The notes beneath the pieces were generated by a model. It was not told where the DNA came from. It did not search any database and saw only the letters and a list, made by a program, of their open reading frames with translations. The position numbers and the translations under genes are program-made. This document shows, in pieces, positions 41,743 through 51,400 of a DNA stretch of 64,000 nt. The stretch lies in assembly GCA_041605955.1 (NCBI GenBank), contig JBFIXI010000008.1, positions 1 through 64,000 on the forward strand, written 5' to 3'. The stretch is from JAHEJX01 sp041605955. Lineage in GTDB: Bacteria; Actinomycetota; Acidimicrobiia; Spongiisociales; UBA5794. Position 1 is the stretch's first letter. Each line of letters starts with the position of its first letter.

Positions 41743-43116
41743 GTGGCAACTTCGCTCATCGACGAAGACAGGCTGACCGCCCTCAACGACCGGCAACCTG
41801 CCCGAGGCGCGTACGTCCTCTACTGGATGCAGGCTTCGGTCCGCACCAGGGAGAACCACGCTCTGGAGTATGCGGTGCGTACCGCTAACGAGCTCGCGAT
41901 GCCACTGCTCGTCGGTTTTGGGCTCGACCCCCAATATGCGGAGGCGCAGCCGCGATCCTTACGGTTTGCGGTCGAAGGCCTCCGGGACGTCGCCCGCGCG
42001 CTGGCACGGCGCGATATCGGATTCGTCGTGCGCCAGGGCAAACCGCTCGACGTGGCCCGCCGGCTGGCAGCAGATGCGGCCGCAATGATCGTGGATCGCA
42101 ACTACTTGCGGCCGCCGCGACGGTGGCGCCGGCAGCTGGCGAGTTCGCTCGAGATCCCGGTGATCGAGGTCGAGTCGAACGTGGTGGTTCCGGTTGGCGT
42201 CGCGTCCGACAAGCGCGAATGGGCGGCGCGTACCCTGCGGCCCAAGCTTCACGACCATCTCGACAGATTCCTCACCGAGCTCACCACGACCGCGATCGAC
42301 CACCGCGCCGACCTGGGCGTCGAGTCGTTGGATGCAGGCGACGCCGACGGGCTGCTCGATACCATCGGCGTCGAGGCGCCACCCGGACGGTTCGCCGGTG
42401 GAGAGAGTCAGGCCAATGCCGTCTTGACGCGTTTTCTCGATGAGGGCCTGGAGCAACACCCGGGCGCAGACGTCGCCGTCAACGGCGATGCCAGCTCGCA
42501 CCTATCGTTGTATCTCCATTTCGGCCAGATCTCGCCGAGCACGATCACCCGCCGCGTCATGGCGTCGGGCGCCTCGCCGCAGGCTATCGACGGGTTCGTC
42601 GAGCAAGTGGTGGTGCGCCGGGAGCTCGCTCACAACTACGTCTGGTTCGAGCCGGACTACGACAAGTTCTCCGCACTTCCCGACTGGTCACGGACAACCC
42701 TGGACCTGCACCGCGATGACGCACGGGAGGCGCTCTACACCAAAGCCGAGCTGGAGGCCGCCGCCACCCACGATCGTTACTGGAACGCGGCCATGGTCGA
42801 GATGCGGGAGACCGGCTATCTGCACAACCGGATGCGCATGTACTGGGGAAAACGCATCCTGGAGTGGACCAACACGCCGGAATATGCCTTCCGCGTTGCG
42901 TTGGAGCTCAACAACCGTCACTTCCTCGACGGGCGCGATCCCAATTCCTACGCCAACGTGGCGTGGGTCTTCGGTCTACACGATCAAGCTTTCGCCGAGC
43001 GTCCCGTGATCGGGAAGGTCCGTCCGATGACTCCGTCCGGCCTCGAGCGCAAGATCGATGCGCCCGCATATGTGGCGCACGTGAGTGAGCGCACCGGCGT
43101 CGAGATTGCCGAGTGA
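41743..43116 (+). CDS. phr: Class II deoxyribodipyrimidine photolyase
   Basis: Repairs cyclobutane pyrimidine dimers with blue light. The 457-residue protein has class II landmarks: YVLYWMQASVRTRENHALEYAV, GEDGAR-like antenna region, SHLSLYLHFGQISPSTI, VVRRELAHNYVWF, and the C-terminal YLHNRMRMYWGKRILEWT and LNNRHFLDGRDPNSYANVAWVFG. The GTG at 41743 is preferred (GGAAG upstream, family N-terminus); the in-frame ORF can be read back to 41668. It is divergent in function from LigC and AlkB but adds to the DNA-repair content here. Confidence 0.9.
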   Translation: MATSLIDEDRLTALNDRQPARGAYVLYWMQASVRTRENHALEYAVRTANELAMPLLVGFGLDPQYAEAQPRSLRFAVEGLRDVARALARRDIGFVVRQGKPLDVARRLAADAAAMIVDRNYLRPPRRWRRQLASSLEIPVIEVESNVVVPVGVASDKREWAARTLRPKLHDHLDRFLTELTTTAIDHRADLGVESLDAGDADGLLDTIGVEAPPGRFAGGESQANAVLTRFLDEGLEQHPGADVAVNGDASSHLSLYLHFGQISPSTITRRVMASGASPQAIDGFVEQVVVRRELAHNYVWFEPDYDKFSALPDWSRTTLDLHRDDAREALYTKAELEAAATHDRYWNAAMVEMRETGYLHNRMRMYWGKRILEWTNTPEYAFRVALELNNRHFLDGRDPNSYANVAWVFGLHDQAFAERPVIGKVRPMTPSGLERKIDAPAYVAHVSERTGVEIAE

Positions 43117-43485
43117 CCTAGCGAGCCGCTGAGCAGGTGGTCACAACGGCTGCCCGCTCCCCCCACGAGCTCGTCCGGCAGCACCTGCGGCTCGATCCAG
43201 CGGACGGCAGATATATGGGCTACCAATCGAGAGCTACGTATCGAGGCTTGCAATGTGGGTAACGAGCGGTCGTGCTCGGCGCGGTTTGCAGGTCGCCGAG
43301 GAGCTAGGCGGGCGAGACCTGCCGATATCGCCGCGGCGCCGAGCGACAACGAATGCTGGCGGGACTGCCGGCGAGCTCGCCATTCCAAACTCGCAGGAGC
43401 CCGGCCGGGAAAGGGGCCGGCAAACCTGACTCGACCCGTCATCGATGGAGCTACAGCCGGTCGCCCTGCCGGCTACAGTTTTGCC
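43117..43485. other. 369-bp gap after the photolyase gene
   Basis: Frames are open here on both strands but show no family pattern. Apart from the TACAGT -10 box for the following gene (43474-43479), I see no clear signal. Confidence 0.4.
43474..43479 (+). promoter_or_regulatory. -10 box of leaderless small helical protein gene
   Basis: TACAGT, 6 nt before the ATG at 43486. Confidence 0.5.
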
Positions 43486-43821
43486 ATGCTCTCGCAGGCC
43501 CTGCAGGCTCGTCTCGATGATCTCCTGGCGGCGTGGCGCTACCACGATGATCTCCGCAAGACGCGCACCTCGATCGCCCGGCTCGCATCCTCGCGCAGTC
43601 GGCTCGATCGGGTCCGAAACGAGATCCACCGCTTGCGGCGGGGCCTCCATCCGGAGCCCGGCGAAGTCGAGGATGCTCTCGCCAGCACCTACTGCGAGAG
43701 CCTCGGGGAGACTGTGTTTCTGTTCGCCGCCGATGTCGATTGGCAAGTGAGCGCCGAACGCTTTCGCTGCCTGTGCGGCCAACTGGTGAACGCCCCCCGC
43801 CACAGCGAGGCTCCCAGTTAG
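43486..43821 (+). CDS. Small helical protein, function unknown
   Basis: A 111-residue protein. Residues 1-55 are Arg/Leu-rich helix (LSQALQARLDDLLAAWRYHDDLRKTRTSIARLASSRSRLDRVRNEIHRLRRGL over positions 43489-43650) that could form a coiled coil; the rest has CESLGETVFLF and the C-terminal FRCLCGQLV with two cysteines. The in-frame reading from 43255 would add Arg-rich sequence; the ATG at 43486 is favoured by the -10 box. No family is recognised. Confidence 0.5.
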   Translation: MLSQALQARLDDLLAAWRYHDDLRKTRTSIARLASSRSRLDRVRNEIHRLRRGLHPEPGEVEDALASTYCESLGETVFLFAADVDWQVSAERFRCLCGQLVNAPRHSEAPS

Positions 43822-43829
43822 CCCAGCGG

Positions 43830-44546
43830 CTAGCCCAGCGCGGCGGCGGCGAACTCGGCAAGGGACGTGAACTGCCAGCGCGGCGCCACCTTGCCTCGTG
43901 GCGGCGCTGTTGCACCGAAGCCGCCTGTGGCGTGCCGCCGATTGATCCACACCGCGTCGAGGCCCAGTGCGGCGGCGGGCTCGTGATCGTGATATAGGCT
44001 CTCGGCCACGTGAAGCAGAGCGTGGGGCGCCACGTCGATCGCGGCCAGCTGGTCGAACATATAGCGGAATGCAGCCAGGTCGGGCTTGTAGGCGCCGGCA
44101 TCCTGAGCGGTCACGATCAGATCGAACTCGACACCAAGCTGATCGTTGCTCAGCCGAAACGACTCCCGGTCGACATTGCTCAGGATTATCAGCTTGTAGC
44201 GCCGGCTGAGACGCCGCAGCGCCGCCGCGGAATCGGCAAACGCGGGCCACCGCCCAATCGACCTCCCGTAGGCTGCCGCCGCCTCGTCGGATACCGGGAC
44301 CCCAAGCTCGGTGCCGATCCGCTGCAGCGTCGCTTCGAGGATGTGCGGGTAGGTCACCTCGGGCATTTCCTGTTGCACATGCGTTTCATGGCGAGCATGG
44401 GCGGCCACCAGCTCTGCATCGGTCAGCTGCAGTCCGCTGCCGTCAGCCCAGGGGCGCAGCGCGGTTGCAATTCCCGATTCCCAATCGACGAGAGTGCCGT
44501 AGCAATCGAAGCTCAACGCGGCGCATCGAGCGAAGTCCGCTCCCAT
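43830..44546 (-). CDS. HAD-superfamily type II haloacid-dehalogenase-like hydrolase
   Basis: A 238-residue HAD hydrolase. Motif I with nucleophile Asp14 is SFDCYGTLVDWE, motif II is IILSNVDRES, and motif III Lys is in AGAYKPDLAAF, then motif IV LLHVAESLYHDHEPA. The DCYGTL and YHD patterns suit the type II (2-haloacid dehalogenase) class. It is 6 bp after the PPOX gene, so the two are probably co-transcribed. Substrate unknown. Confidence 0.87.
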   Translation of the reverse strand: MGADFARCAALSFDCYGTLVDWESGIATALRPWADGSGLQLTDAELVAAHARHETHVQQEMPEVTYPHILEATLQRIGTELGVPVSDEAAAAYGRSIGRWPAFADSAAALRRLSRRYKLIILSNVDRESFRLSNDQLGVEFDLIVTAQDAGAYKPDLAAFRYMFDQLAAIDVAPHALLHVAESLYHDHEPAAALGLDAVWINRRHATGGFGATAPPRGKVAPRWQFTSLAEFAAAALG

Positions 44547-44552
44547 CGTCGC

Positions 44553-44993
44553 CTATCGGCCGATCACACGCTGCGGGCGCACCAAGACAACGGCGCGTCG
44601 CTCCGCCGCCATCACACGATCGTATTCCGCCCAGTCATCGTGGGTACCACCGGCGGCGGTGAAGACTGCGCGCAGCAGCAGCCGGAGCGCTTCCGCATCC
44701 AAATCCGCAAAGGGATCATCCGGTCCGACTATGTCGAGCTCCCCTTCGACCCCAGCCCAGCTCCAGCCCCGCCGGAAAGTGACCGCACATCGACCCAGCC
44801 GGCGCAGGTGTTCTAGCTTGCGCGCCTTTCCTCTGACGACGAAGCCGACCACCGGGTCTCCGCTGATTGGATGGTCCAATACGCCGGCGTTGACGACGGT
44901 GGCATGCGACGAGCCGTCAGGGCGGGATGTCGACACAACACACAGACCGCTCTCGCTGGCAGCCAGCTCACGTACTCGAGACAGCTCGATCAT
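44553..44993 (-). CDS. PPOX-class (F420/FMN-binding) protein
   Basis: A 146-residue split-barrel protein. It shows LCVVSTSRPDGSSHATVVNAGVLDHP, the VGFVVRGKARKLEHLRRLGRCAVTF phosphate-binding pattern (split across positions 44750-44880) and the C-terminal EYDRVMAAERRAVVLVRP. Proteins of this TIGR03618-like class bind F420 in actinobacteria. Substrate unknown. The ATG at 44993 heads a two-gene unit with the HAD gene. Confidence 0.83.
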   Translation of the reverse strand: MIELSRVRELAASESGLCVVSTSRPDGSSHATVVNAGVLDHPISGDPVVGFVVRGKARKLEHLRRLGRCAVTFRRGWSWAGVEGELDIVGPDDPFADLDAEALRLLLRAVFTAAGGTHDDWAEYDRVMAAERRAVVLVRPQRVIGR

Positions 44994-45189
44994 CGCCCGA
45001 TCCTGGCCCTGCTCTCCACCGGGAATCGGGCCGGAGGCCTCCCCAGCGCTGAGCGCGACTTGGGATCATCGCCGGCGGGTCTCTCGGTACCGGCGCGCCG
45101 CCGCGTGAGCGAACCCATCTGCTGTGTTCCCATCCAATAACCTCCACGGATCCGGCCCGCAAGACCATAGCGAGCGTTGCCGGGCGCTT

Positions 45190-45561
45190 TCAGGCAGAGG
45201 CGTCGTCAGCCGCAACCGTTGCCGGCACCACACAAAACAGGTGTCCGGTCGGGGCGCGCATCACCCACCAGGATTCGATCTGCTCTACCCGCTCGGCCCC
45301 GAGATCAACCATCCGCCGGACCTCGGCGTCAACATCCTCGGCGGGGAAATCGATGTGGTAGCGGCTCGGAGCGCCGACACGTTGGACCTCGACGGTCATG
45401 TGCGGTAGCGCCCCGGGAAGCTCGACATAATTCTGCTCGGCGTCGGCTGGTTGGCGGGGGGTCACACCAAACACGGCCGCCCAGAAAGCGACTCCCGTCT
45501 CGAAGGTGTCTTCGGAGCAGTCGATGGAGAGCGAGCTTGCGGGATGCGGGCCATGCTCCAT
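45190..45561 (-). CDS. VOC-superfamily (glyoxalase-like) protein
   Basis: A 123-residue protein with the VOC beta-alpha-beta-beta-beta pattern: SLSIDCSEDTFETGVAFWAAVFGVTP, then YVELPGALPHMTVEVQRVGAPSRYHIDFPAEDVDAEVRRMVDLGAE over positions 45300-45440, and WWVMRAPTGHLFCVVP. It resembles glyoxalase/bleomycin-resistance-like proteins. Substrate unknown. The ATG is 6 nt after TAGAGT. Confidence 0.82.
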   Translation of the reverse strand: MEHGPHPASSLSIDCSEDTFETGVAFWAAVFGVTPRQPADAEQNYVELPGALPHMTVEVQRVGAPSRYHIDFPAEDVDAEVRRMVDLGAERVEQIESWWVMRAPTGHLFCVVPATVAADDASA

Positions 45562-45567
45562 GCGGTG

Positions 45568-45573
45568 ACTCTA
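45568..45573 (-). promoter_or_regulatory. -10 box of leaderless VOC gene
   Basis: TAGAGT, 6 nt before the ATG at 45561. Confidence 0.55.
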
Positions 45574-45752
45574 TAGGCTCGACGCCTCGGCTGCCGGTTG
45601 CAGCCCGACGCCCATCAACGCCGCTCGTCCGGGTCAAGCTTCGCAGGGATCGGAGAGCCGAGCGGCATATAACCTGCGCGCCGGCCGCGTGCGCGGTCAC
45701 CCTATTGGGCCATCGGGTCGGTCGACTCACCCGCCGGCAATGCTGAATGCTT

Positions 45753-45850
45753 CGTCCCGGGCTGATTGCTCGTCCCGGGCTGATTGCTCGTCCCGGGCTG
45801 ATTGCTCGTCCCGGGCTGATTGCTCGTCCCGGGCTGATTGCTCGTCCCGG
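45753..45850. repeat. Tandem 18-bp repeat upstream of ndh
   Basis: Five exact copies of CGTCCCGGGCTGATTGCT (45753-45842) and an 8-bp partial copy. Each holds the palindrome CCCGGG. The array lies in the 353-bp gap between the VOC gene and ndh (45562-45914), ending about 50 bp before the ndh -10 box. There are no unique spacers, so it is not a CRISPR. The rest of the gap holds the two -10 boxes. Confidence 0.85.
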
Positions 45851-45901
45851 CCGCCCCCGGTCCCACCATGGTCCAGTCTGCTGACTCGGATTCTGTGTCG
45901 C

Positions 45902-45907
45902 TAGCTT
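45902..45907 (+). promoter_or_regulatory. -10 box of leaderless ndh gene
   Basis: TAGCTT, 7 nt before the GTG at 45915. Confidence 0.55.
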
Positions 45908-45914
45908 TGGCGCG

Positions 45915-47162
45915 GTGAGCAACCAACACCCCACAGTTGTCATCATCGGAGCGGGTTTCGGCGGACTGTGGGCCTCCAAAGAGCTGAGTCGCGCCGAAGT
46001 CGACGTGGTGTTGGTTGATCGGCACAACTACCACACCTTCTTTCCCCTGCTCTACCAGGTGGCGGCGGCCGAACTGGCGCCGGGTGACATTGCCCATCCG
46101 GTGCGCAAGATCATCCGCCGAATGGACAATGTCAGATTCACATTGGCCAACGTTCACCACGTCGACACGGTGCACAAGCGGGTCGCCACGGATCGCGGCG
46201 ACATCGCATACGACTACCTCATCGTCGCCACCGGCAGCACAACGCGGTACTTCGCTGTGCCGGGCGCCGATCAGCACTCGTTTCCCCTGCGAACCCTCGA
46301 GCACGCAGTTGCATTGCGCAACCACATCCTCAGGCAATTCGAGTCGGCCGAGTACTTGACAGGAACGGCACAGGAGGCGGCGTTGACCTTCGTCATCGTC
46401 GGTGGCGGGCCTACCGGAGTCGAGTTCTCCGGTGCATTGCAGGAGCTGATCAACGGTCCGCTCGCCAAGGACCACCCGAATCTCCGCATGGCCGATGCGC
46501 GCGTGGTGCTGCTCGAAGCGGGAGATCGGCTCCTCAGCATTTACCCACCACGGCTCTCGCGCTACGCAGCTCGCCGACTGACCCGCATGGGAGTGGAAGT
46601 GCGGCTCGGCACTGCCGTCGCCGCCGTCGACCCCGGCGGCGTCGATGTGGGCGGGTCGGGGCATTTGGCGGCGAGGACGGTCGTATGGACTGCTGGGGTC
46701 GGGGGCCCTCCCGAGCTCGGCGATTGGGGCATCTCGACCGGGTCGGGGGGCCGGGCAACTGTGGAGCCGGAGCTCTACGTCGCGGCCGCACCCGATGTCT
46801 TCGTCGTCGGGGATCCGGCCCAGCCCGATGGAACCAGTTCGCCGATGGTGGCGCAGAATGCAACCCAGCAGGGCACGGTCGCCGCCCGCAACATCGTGCG
46901 CCGGATCCGCGGAGAAACGCTGCTGCGCTACAGGTATCGCGACCTCGGCAACATGGCTGTCATCGGCCGCAACTCCGCGGTCGTCCACCTCTTTGGCCGG
47001 ATCGCCTTCAAGGGATACCCGGCCTGGGTCCTCTGGCTCGGGTTACACCTCGTCAAGCTGATCGGCTTCCGCAATCGCATCGCCGCGGTTCTGTCGTGGT
47101 CGGGTGACTACCTCTTCCGAGATCGAGTGGCCCGCCTCATCACGTCGGACTATCCCGAGTGA
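45915..47162 (+). CDS. ndh: Type II NADH dehydrogenase (NDH-2 family)
   Basis: A non-pumping NADH:quinone oxidoreductase attached to the inner face of the membrane. The 415-residue protein has the FAD motif VVIIGAGFGGLWASKEL, HNYHTFFPLLYQVA, the NADH motif FVIVGGGPTGVEFSGAL, and FVVGDPAQ, then PMVAQNATQQGTVAARNI. The C-terminal region (YPAWVLWLGLHLVKLIGFRNR, DYLFRDRVARLIT) is the membrane-attachment part of NDH-2. The GTG start is leaderless; an 18-bp tandem repeat lies upstream. Confidence 0.87.
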   Translation: MSNQHPTVVIIGAGFGGLWASKELSRAEVDVVLVDRHNYHTFFPLLYQVAAAELAPGDIAHPVRKIIRRMDNVRFTLANVHHVDTVHKRVATDRGDIAYDYLIVATGSTTRYFAVPGADQHSFPLRTLEHAVALRNHILRQFESAEYLTGTAQEAALTFVIVGGGPTGVEFSGALQELINGPLAKDHPNLRMADARVVLLEAGDRLLSIYPPRLSRYAARRLTRMGVEVRLGTAVAAVDPGGVDVGGSGHLAARTVVWTAGVGGPPELGDWGISTGSGGRATVEPELYVAAAPDVFVVGDPAQPDGTSSPMVAQNATQQGTVAARNIVRRIRGETLLRYRYRDLGNMAVIGRNSAVVHLFGRIAFKGYPAWVLWLGLHLVKLIGFRNRIAAVLSWSGDYLFRDRVARLITSDYPE

Positions 47163-47271
47163 CGGCACCTCCCGAAGCCGGGCGAAGGGACTGTCCGCCA
47201 ACAAAGGCCCAACTCCTCTAGTGCTGGCTGCACCGCGGTCCTACGGTCGAAATGAGGGCTCATAAGGAGTC

Positions 47272-47769
47272 ATGATGCAGATTCTCATCACCTACGGAAG
47301 CAAGCTCGGCGGCTCCGCCGGCATCGCCCACATGTTGGCCGATCGCCTCTCCGCCGCTGGTATTGAAACGCAAACGGCCCCGGCAAGCCTCATGGTGTCG
47401 CCCGACCCCTTCGACGCAGTCATCGTGGGCGGCGCGCTGTATGCCAACCGGTGGCATCGCAGCGCCCGGCGCTACGTGCGGCGCTTCGCCCGCGCGCTGC
47501 GCACCAAGCCGGTCTGGATGTTCTCCAGCGGCCCGCTCGACGACTCGGCGCTGGCCGGGATTCCTCCCACCGCCCAGGTGCAACAGACCATGGAATCGGT
47601 GGGAGCGAGGGACCACATCACCTTCGGTGGCCGACTCGAGCCGGATGCCAAGGGGTTCCTCGCCGGGTCGATGGCCAAGGAGCAGGCGGGCGATTGGCGG
47701 GATCCCGACCAGATCCACGACTGGGCCGACATGATCGCCGACGCGATGCATAGGGAGCCGGTCGGCTAG
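47272..47769 (+). CDS. Flavodoxin-domain protein (HemG-like)
   Basis: A 165-residue flavodoxin-fold protein. The N-terminal FMN-binding LITYGSKLGGSAGIAHMLADRL and DAVIVGGALYANRWH, then WMFSSGPL segments resemble menaquinone-dependent protoporphyrinogen oxidase (HemG) and similar proteins. It starts at ATG 47272 or 47275, with AAGGAG upstream and a TACGGT box at 47243-47248. Substrate unproven; its closeness to ndh suits a respiratory or quinone link. Confidence 0.72.
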   Translation: MMQILITYGSKLGGSAGIAHMLADRLSAAGIETQTAPASLMVSPDPFDAVIVGGALYANRWHRSARRYVRRFARALRTKPVWMFSSGPLDDSALAGIPPTAQVQQTMESVGARDHITFGGRLEPDAKGFLAGSMAKEQAGDWRDPDQIHDWADMIADAMHREPVG

Positions 47770-47776
47770 CTACCCG

Positions 47777-47805
47777 GGTCCGCTAGCTGCTCGGTCCGCT
47801 AGCTG
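47777..47805. repeat. Direct 13-bp repeat GGTCCGCTAGCTG
   Basis: Two exact copies at 47777-47789 and 47793-47805, 16-bp period, between the convergent flavodoxin and YgjP-like genes. Confidence 0.4.
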
Positions 47806-47867
47806 TATTGTCTCGCCAGGCCGACGGGCTGCTGTGACGCGCGGACGCCAGTCGAACAGGATTCGGC

Positions 47868-48359
47868 CTAGCGGCCCGGCCCGGAGGCGCTCCCCGACTC
47901 CGCTTTGGCCAGTAGATATCCGCGGGCCCGTTCGGCCAGCGGATAGCGCCCTACGATGTCCCAGAATGCTGGACTGTGACTCGCCTCTCCGAGATGGGCC
48001 AGCTCGTGGACGATCACATAATCGAGCACCCACTTCGGGAACATCGCCACCTGATTCGAGATCCGGACCCGTCGGGAAGCTGGAGTGCACGATCCCCATC
48101 TCGTGTGTTGCCGCTCCGACCACACGATCTCCGTGGGCTTCTCCAAGCCATACTTCGCCGCCAGTTGGCGGGCTCGGGCCTCCAAGTCGATAGCCGCCGT
48201 GGTGCGACGGCGCTCGAACCTCGCCTGCATCTTGTCGACCCACTCCCGCTCTTCCGCCCGTGTCATGTGAGCTGGGATCGCGACCTTGAGCACCCCGTCG
48301 ACGAGTCGGGCTTGAACGGTCTTGCGGCGCCGGGAACTGCGAGTCACTTCGATCTGCAT
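47868..48359 (-). CDS. YgjP-like metallopeptidase (DUF45, M48-like)
   Basis: A 163-residue zinc peptidase-like protein. It has KTVQARLVDGVLKVAIPAHM at the start, HTRWGSCTPASRRVRISN and the zinc motif VIVHELAHLGEASHSPAFW (HELAH with the third ligand expected downstream). This is the YgjP/SprT-like family. The ATG is 6 nt after TAGTTT. Confidence 0.83.
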   Translation of the reverse strand: MQIEVTRSSRRRKTVQARLVDGVLKVAIPAHMTRAEEREWVDKMQARFERRRTTAAIDLEARARQLAAKYGLEKPTEIVWSERQHTRWGSCTPASRRVRISNQVAMFPKWVLDYVIVHELAHLGEASHSPAFWDIVGRYPLAERARGYLLAKAESGSASGPGR

Positions 48360-48365
48360 CGCATC

Positions 48366-48371
48366 AAACTA
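48366..48371 (-). promoter_or_regulatory. -10 box of leaderless YgjP-like gene
   Basis: TAGTTT, 6 nt before the ATG at 48359. Confidence 0.55.
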
Positions 48372-48428
48372 CTCGCGGCCGGTGACAGGATCCGGTAGCG
48401 AGCCGCGCCGGCCACAGAGTTCGTTGGA

Positions 48429-51400
48429 TCAGGTCGGCAAGACCAATCTCTCCAAGGCCCGGCGCACCCGCTTCTCGCTCACCGCTCCCGCAGTCCCAAC
48501 GGGTTGAGCGAAGTAGCTCACTCGCAGCTCTTGCAACATCCAGGCGATATCGACCATCGACTGGCTCCAGGGCAACGAGTCGGCCAAACGGTCGAACTCA
48601 TCCTCGAGCACTCGCACCCGACCCATGAGCTCGGCATCGCGACCCGGGTTCTCCGCCACCTTGCCCAGCCGATAAGCGGCTGCTTCGAGATAGCGCACCA
48701 CATCGTCGAGGCGCCCGTATCCCACCCCGGCGAGAAAGCCGGGATATATGAACTGACCGACCTGGTCGACGACGTCCTCGGCTGCGGCCGCAAAGGGTCC
48801 GCCGGCATGCTCCGCGATGGCCTGATTCAGGTCGTGGAGCCGAGCCAGGATGCCGGCAGATTTGGCGACCACATCTTCGAGGGCGGCGGCCAGTTGGTCG
48901 CGGACCCGGCCCAGCAGCACCAAGAAGTCCTCCCGGTGCCACACCAGGCCCCCGTTCTCAACCATGATGTGGTCGAGGGCACAGCGCAGGCAATCAGCCA
49001 TCCACTCGTCGCGGTTTGCATAGGGCCCGCCGACGAGGATGAGTTGCCCCGTGTTGCCGACCACTTGGCGAGCGAGCTTCCCCGGGTTGGGAAGCTGCAG
49101 CACGAGCAGGCGGCGCAGCCCGCTCCACATGGCCTCGTGTTGCTCGGCTGGGTTGGGGAATAGCCGGATCGCCACCGACGCCTCTTCGTCGACTAGAGCC
49201 GGGAAGACGATCACCGCATGCGCTTCCCCGGCCAGCGTCAGCCGGCGCGGCAGGTCGCTGAAGTCCCACGCGGTGATGCCGCTGCGCTCGATCGGGTGGG
49301 CGGACGCGGCGACGGCTTCGCGGGCTTCGGCACGCAGCGTCCGCCGTAGCTCCGTGAGATCGCGCCCGCTAACGAGCTCATTTCCTCCGTCGTCGACGAT
49401 GCGGAAAGCCGGCAGCAGGTGCGGCGGCACCTTGGTGGTGTCGAAGTCTTCCGGCAAGACGACCTGGTCGCCCCGCCGGGTGAGCTCGCGCCGCAGCGAT
49501 TCGATCAGGCCATTGCCTTCCGGGCTGAGGGCGGCTACCACCGCCGCGGCGGTGTCGGGGACCGGTACGAACCGCCTGCGCAGTGCTTTGGGCAGCGACT
49601 TGATCAGCGCAGCGATGAGGTCCCGGCGAAAGCCCGGCACGTTCCACTCGAAGACGGCCGGATCGATGCGCTCGAGGACACCGAGTGGTATCTCCACGGT
49701 CGCCCCGTCGTTGGCGCTGGCCGGATCGAACTCGTAGTGGAGAGGGAGTCTCAAGTCGCCGTGAACCCACACCGGCGGAAAGAGCTCGTCGTCGACATCG
49801 GCCGCGTCGGCGGCGATCAGATCGTCGAGCGTCATGTTCAACAAGTCGGGCTCCCTGCGACGCGTCTCGTTCCACCATCGGTCGAAGTGGTGGACCGAGG
49901 CCACTTCTGCAGGAATCCGTCGGTCGTAAAAGCGGAAGCGGGCCTCCTCGTCAACGAGCAGGTCCCGTCGGCCACGCGCCTCCATGGCCAGCACCTCTTC
50001 GACCTGGGCGGCGTTGTGGGTGACGAACCGATGGTGGGTGGTCCACTCGCCGAACACCAGGGCGTGGCGGATGAACAAGTCCCTGGCGGTAGCCAGGTTG
50101 AAGCGGCTGGCCAAGACCCTGCGATCGGTGATGAGAGGCAGGCCGAGCATGGTGACGGTCTCGGCCGCGACCGCGGCGCCTTGGTCGGCATCCCACCACG
50201 GATCGGAGAGGCTGCGGCGCGTCAGGTGTGAGCCGATCTGCTCGATCGTCTCCGGCTCGATTGGAGCAACGCTGCGTGCCCAAGTCCGCCCGGTTTCCAC
50301 CAACTCCGCGGCAAACACCCAGGGCGGGGCGGACTTGAAGAGGGCTGAGCCGGGATTGATGGCGAAGCGGACTCCCCGGGTTCCCCGATACTCGAAGCCG
50401 TCGGGGTCCTTGCGTCCCACGTTCGCCAGCAAGCCGGTGAGGAGGGCCCGGTGCACATCCGGCCGGTCGGGCGAGCTGCGGCTTCTTCGCAGACCCAGCT
50501 CGGCTGCGACCCGCCTTAGCTGGGCGTGAATGTCCTGCCATTCCCGAAGCCGATTCCAATTGAGGAACTCGGCGCGACACATACGGCGGAACTGGCTCGA
50601 GGTCCGTTCCCGCCGCTCTGTCCGAATGTATCGCCACAGATTCAGCCAGGTCAAGAAGTCGGAGCCACGGTCGGTGAAGCGCCCGTGCAGCTGGTCGGCG
50701 TGTTGCTCCTTGCCGGCGGGTCGCTCCCGCGGATCGATGATCGCCAAGGCGGCGGCAATCACGAGCACTTCGCGCAGACAACCCTCGTCGGCACCAGCGA
50801 GGAGCATTCTGCCCAGTCGCGGATCGAGCGGGATCCGGGCGATTTGGCGCCCGACGTCGGTGAGCCAATCGCGGGCGCCGACACGGTCTCCGGACACCGC
50901 TTGGAGCTCTTCCAGCAGAGCTATCCCGTCACGAATCGTCCGAGTGTCGGGTGGGTCGACGAACGGGAATGACTCGATGTCGCCCAGGCCGATGGCGGCC
51001 ATCTGCAATATGACCGCCGCCAGGTTGGTGCGGAGGATCTCCGGGTCGGTGAATTCGGGGCGGCGGCTGAAATCCTCGGCGGAGTAGAGCCGAATGCAGA
51101 TGCCGGGGCCGAGCCGGCCGCACCGCCCGGCGCGTTGATCGGCCGACGCCTGGGAAATCGCCTCGATCGGCAGGCGTTGTACTTTGGTGCGACGACTGAA
51201 GCGCGAGATTCGCGCTGTCCCTGCGTCGACCACGTAGCGGATGCCCGGAACTGTGAGCGAAGTCTCGGCAACGTTGGTGGCTACCACGATGCGCCGGCCG
51301 CGGTGGGGAGCGAACACGCGGTGTTGTTCGGCGACCGAAAGCCGCCCGAAGAGGGGAAGGACCTCAGTGTGCGGGAGATCAAGCTCGTGCAGTGCTTCCA

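Noticed and set aside
43234..44250. Long minus-strand frame overlapping the HAD gene and the small helical gene
   Set aside because: It runs through two better-supported genes and has no recognisable domain.
45753..45850. Tandem repeat considered as a CRISPR array
   Set aside because: The copies abut with no unique spacers and the unit is only 18 bp; no cas genes are present.
45702..46988. Long minus-strand frame opposite ndh, including a GTSNQP repeat
   Set aside because: It is antisense to a clear ndh gene, lacks any family pattern, and the peptide repeat is only the 18-bp DNA repeat read in frame.
47189..47208. GGGACT-containing sequence before the flavodoxin gene as a DosR box
   Set aside because: It matches the consensus at about half the positions, and its distance to the TACGGT box does not fit the other two sites.
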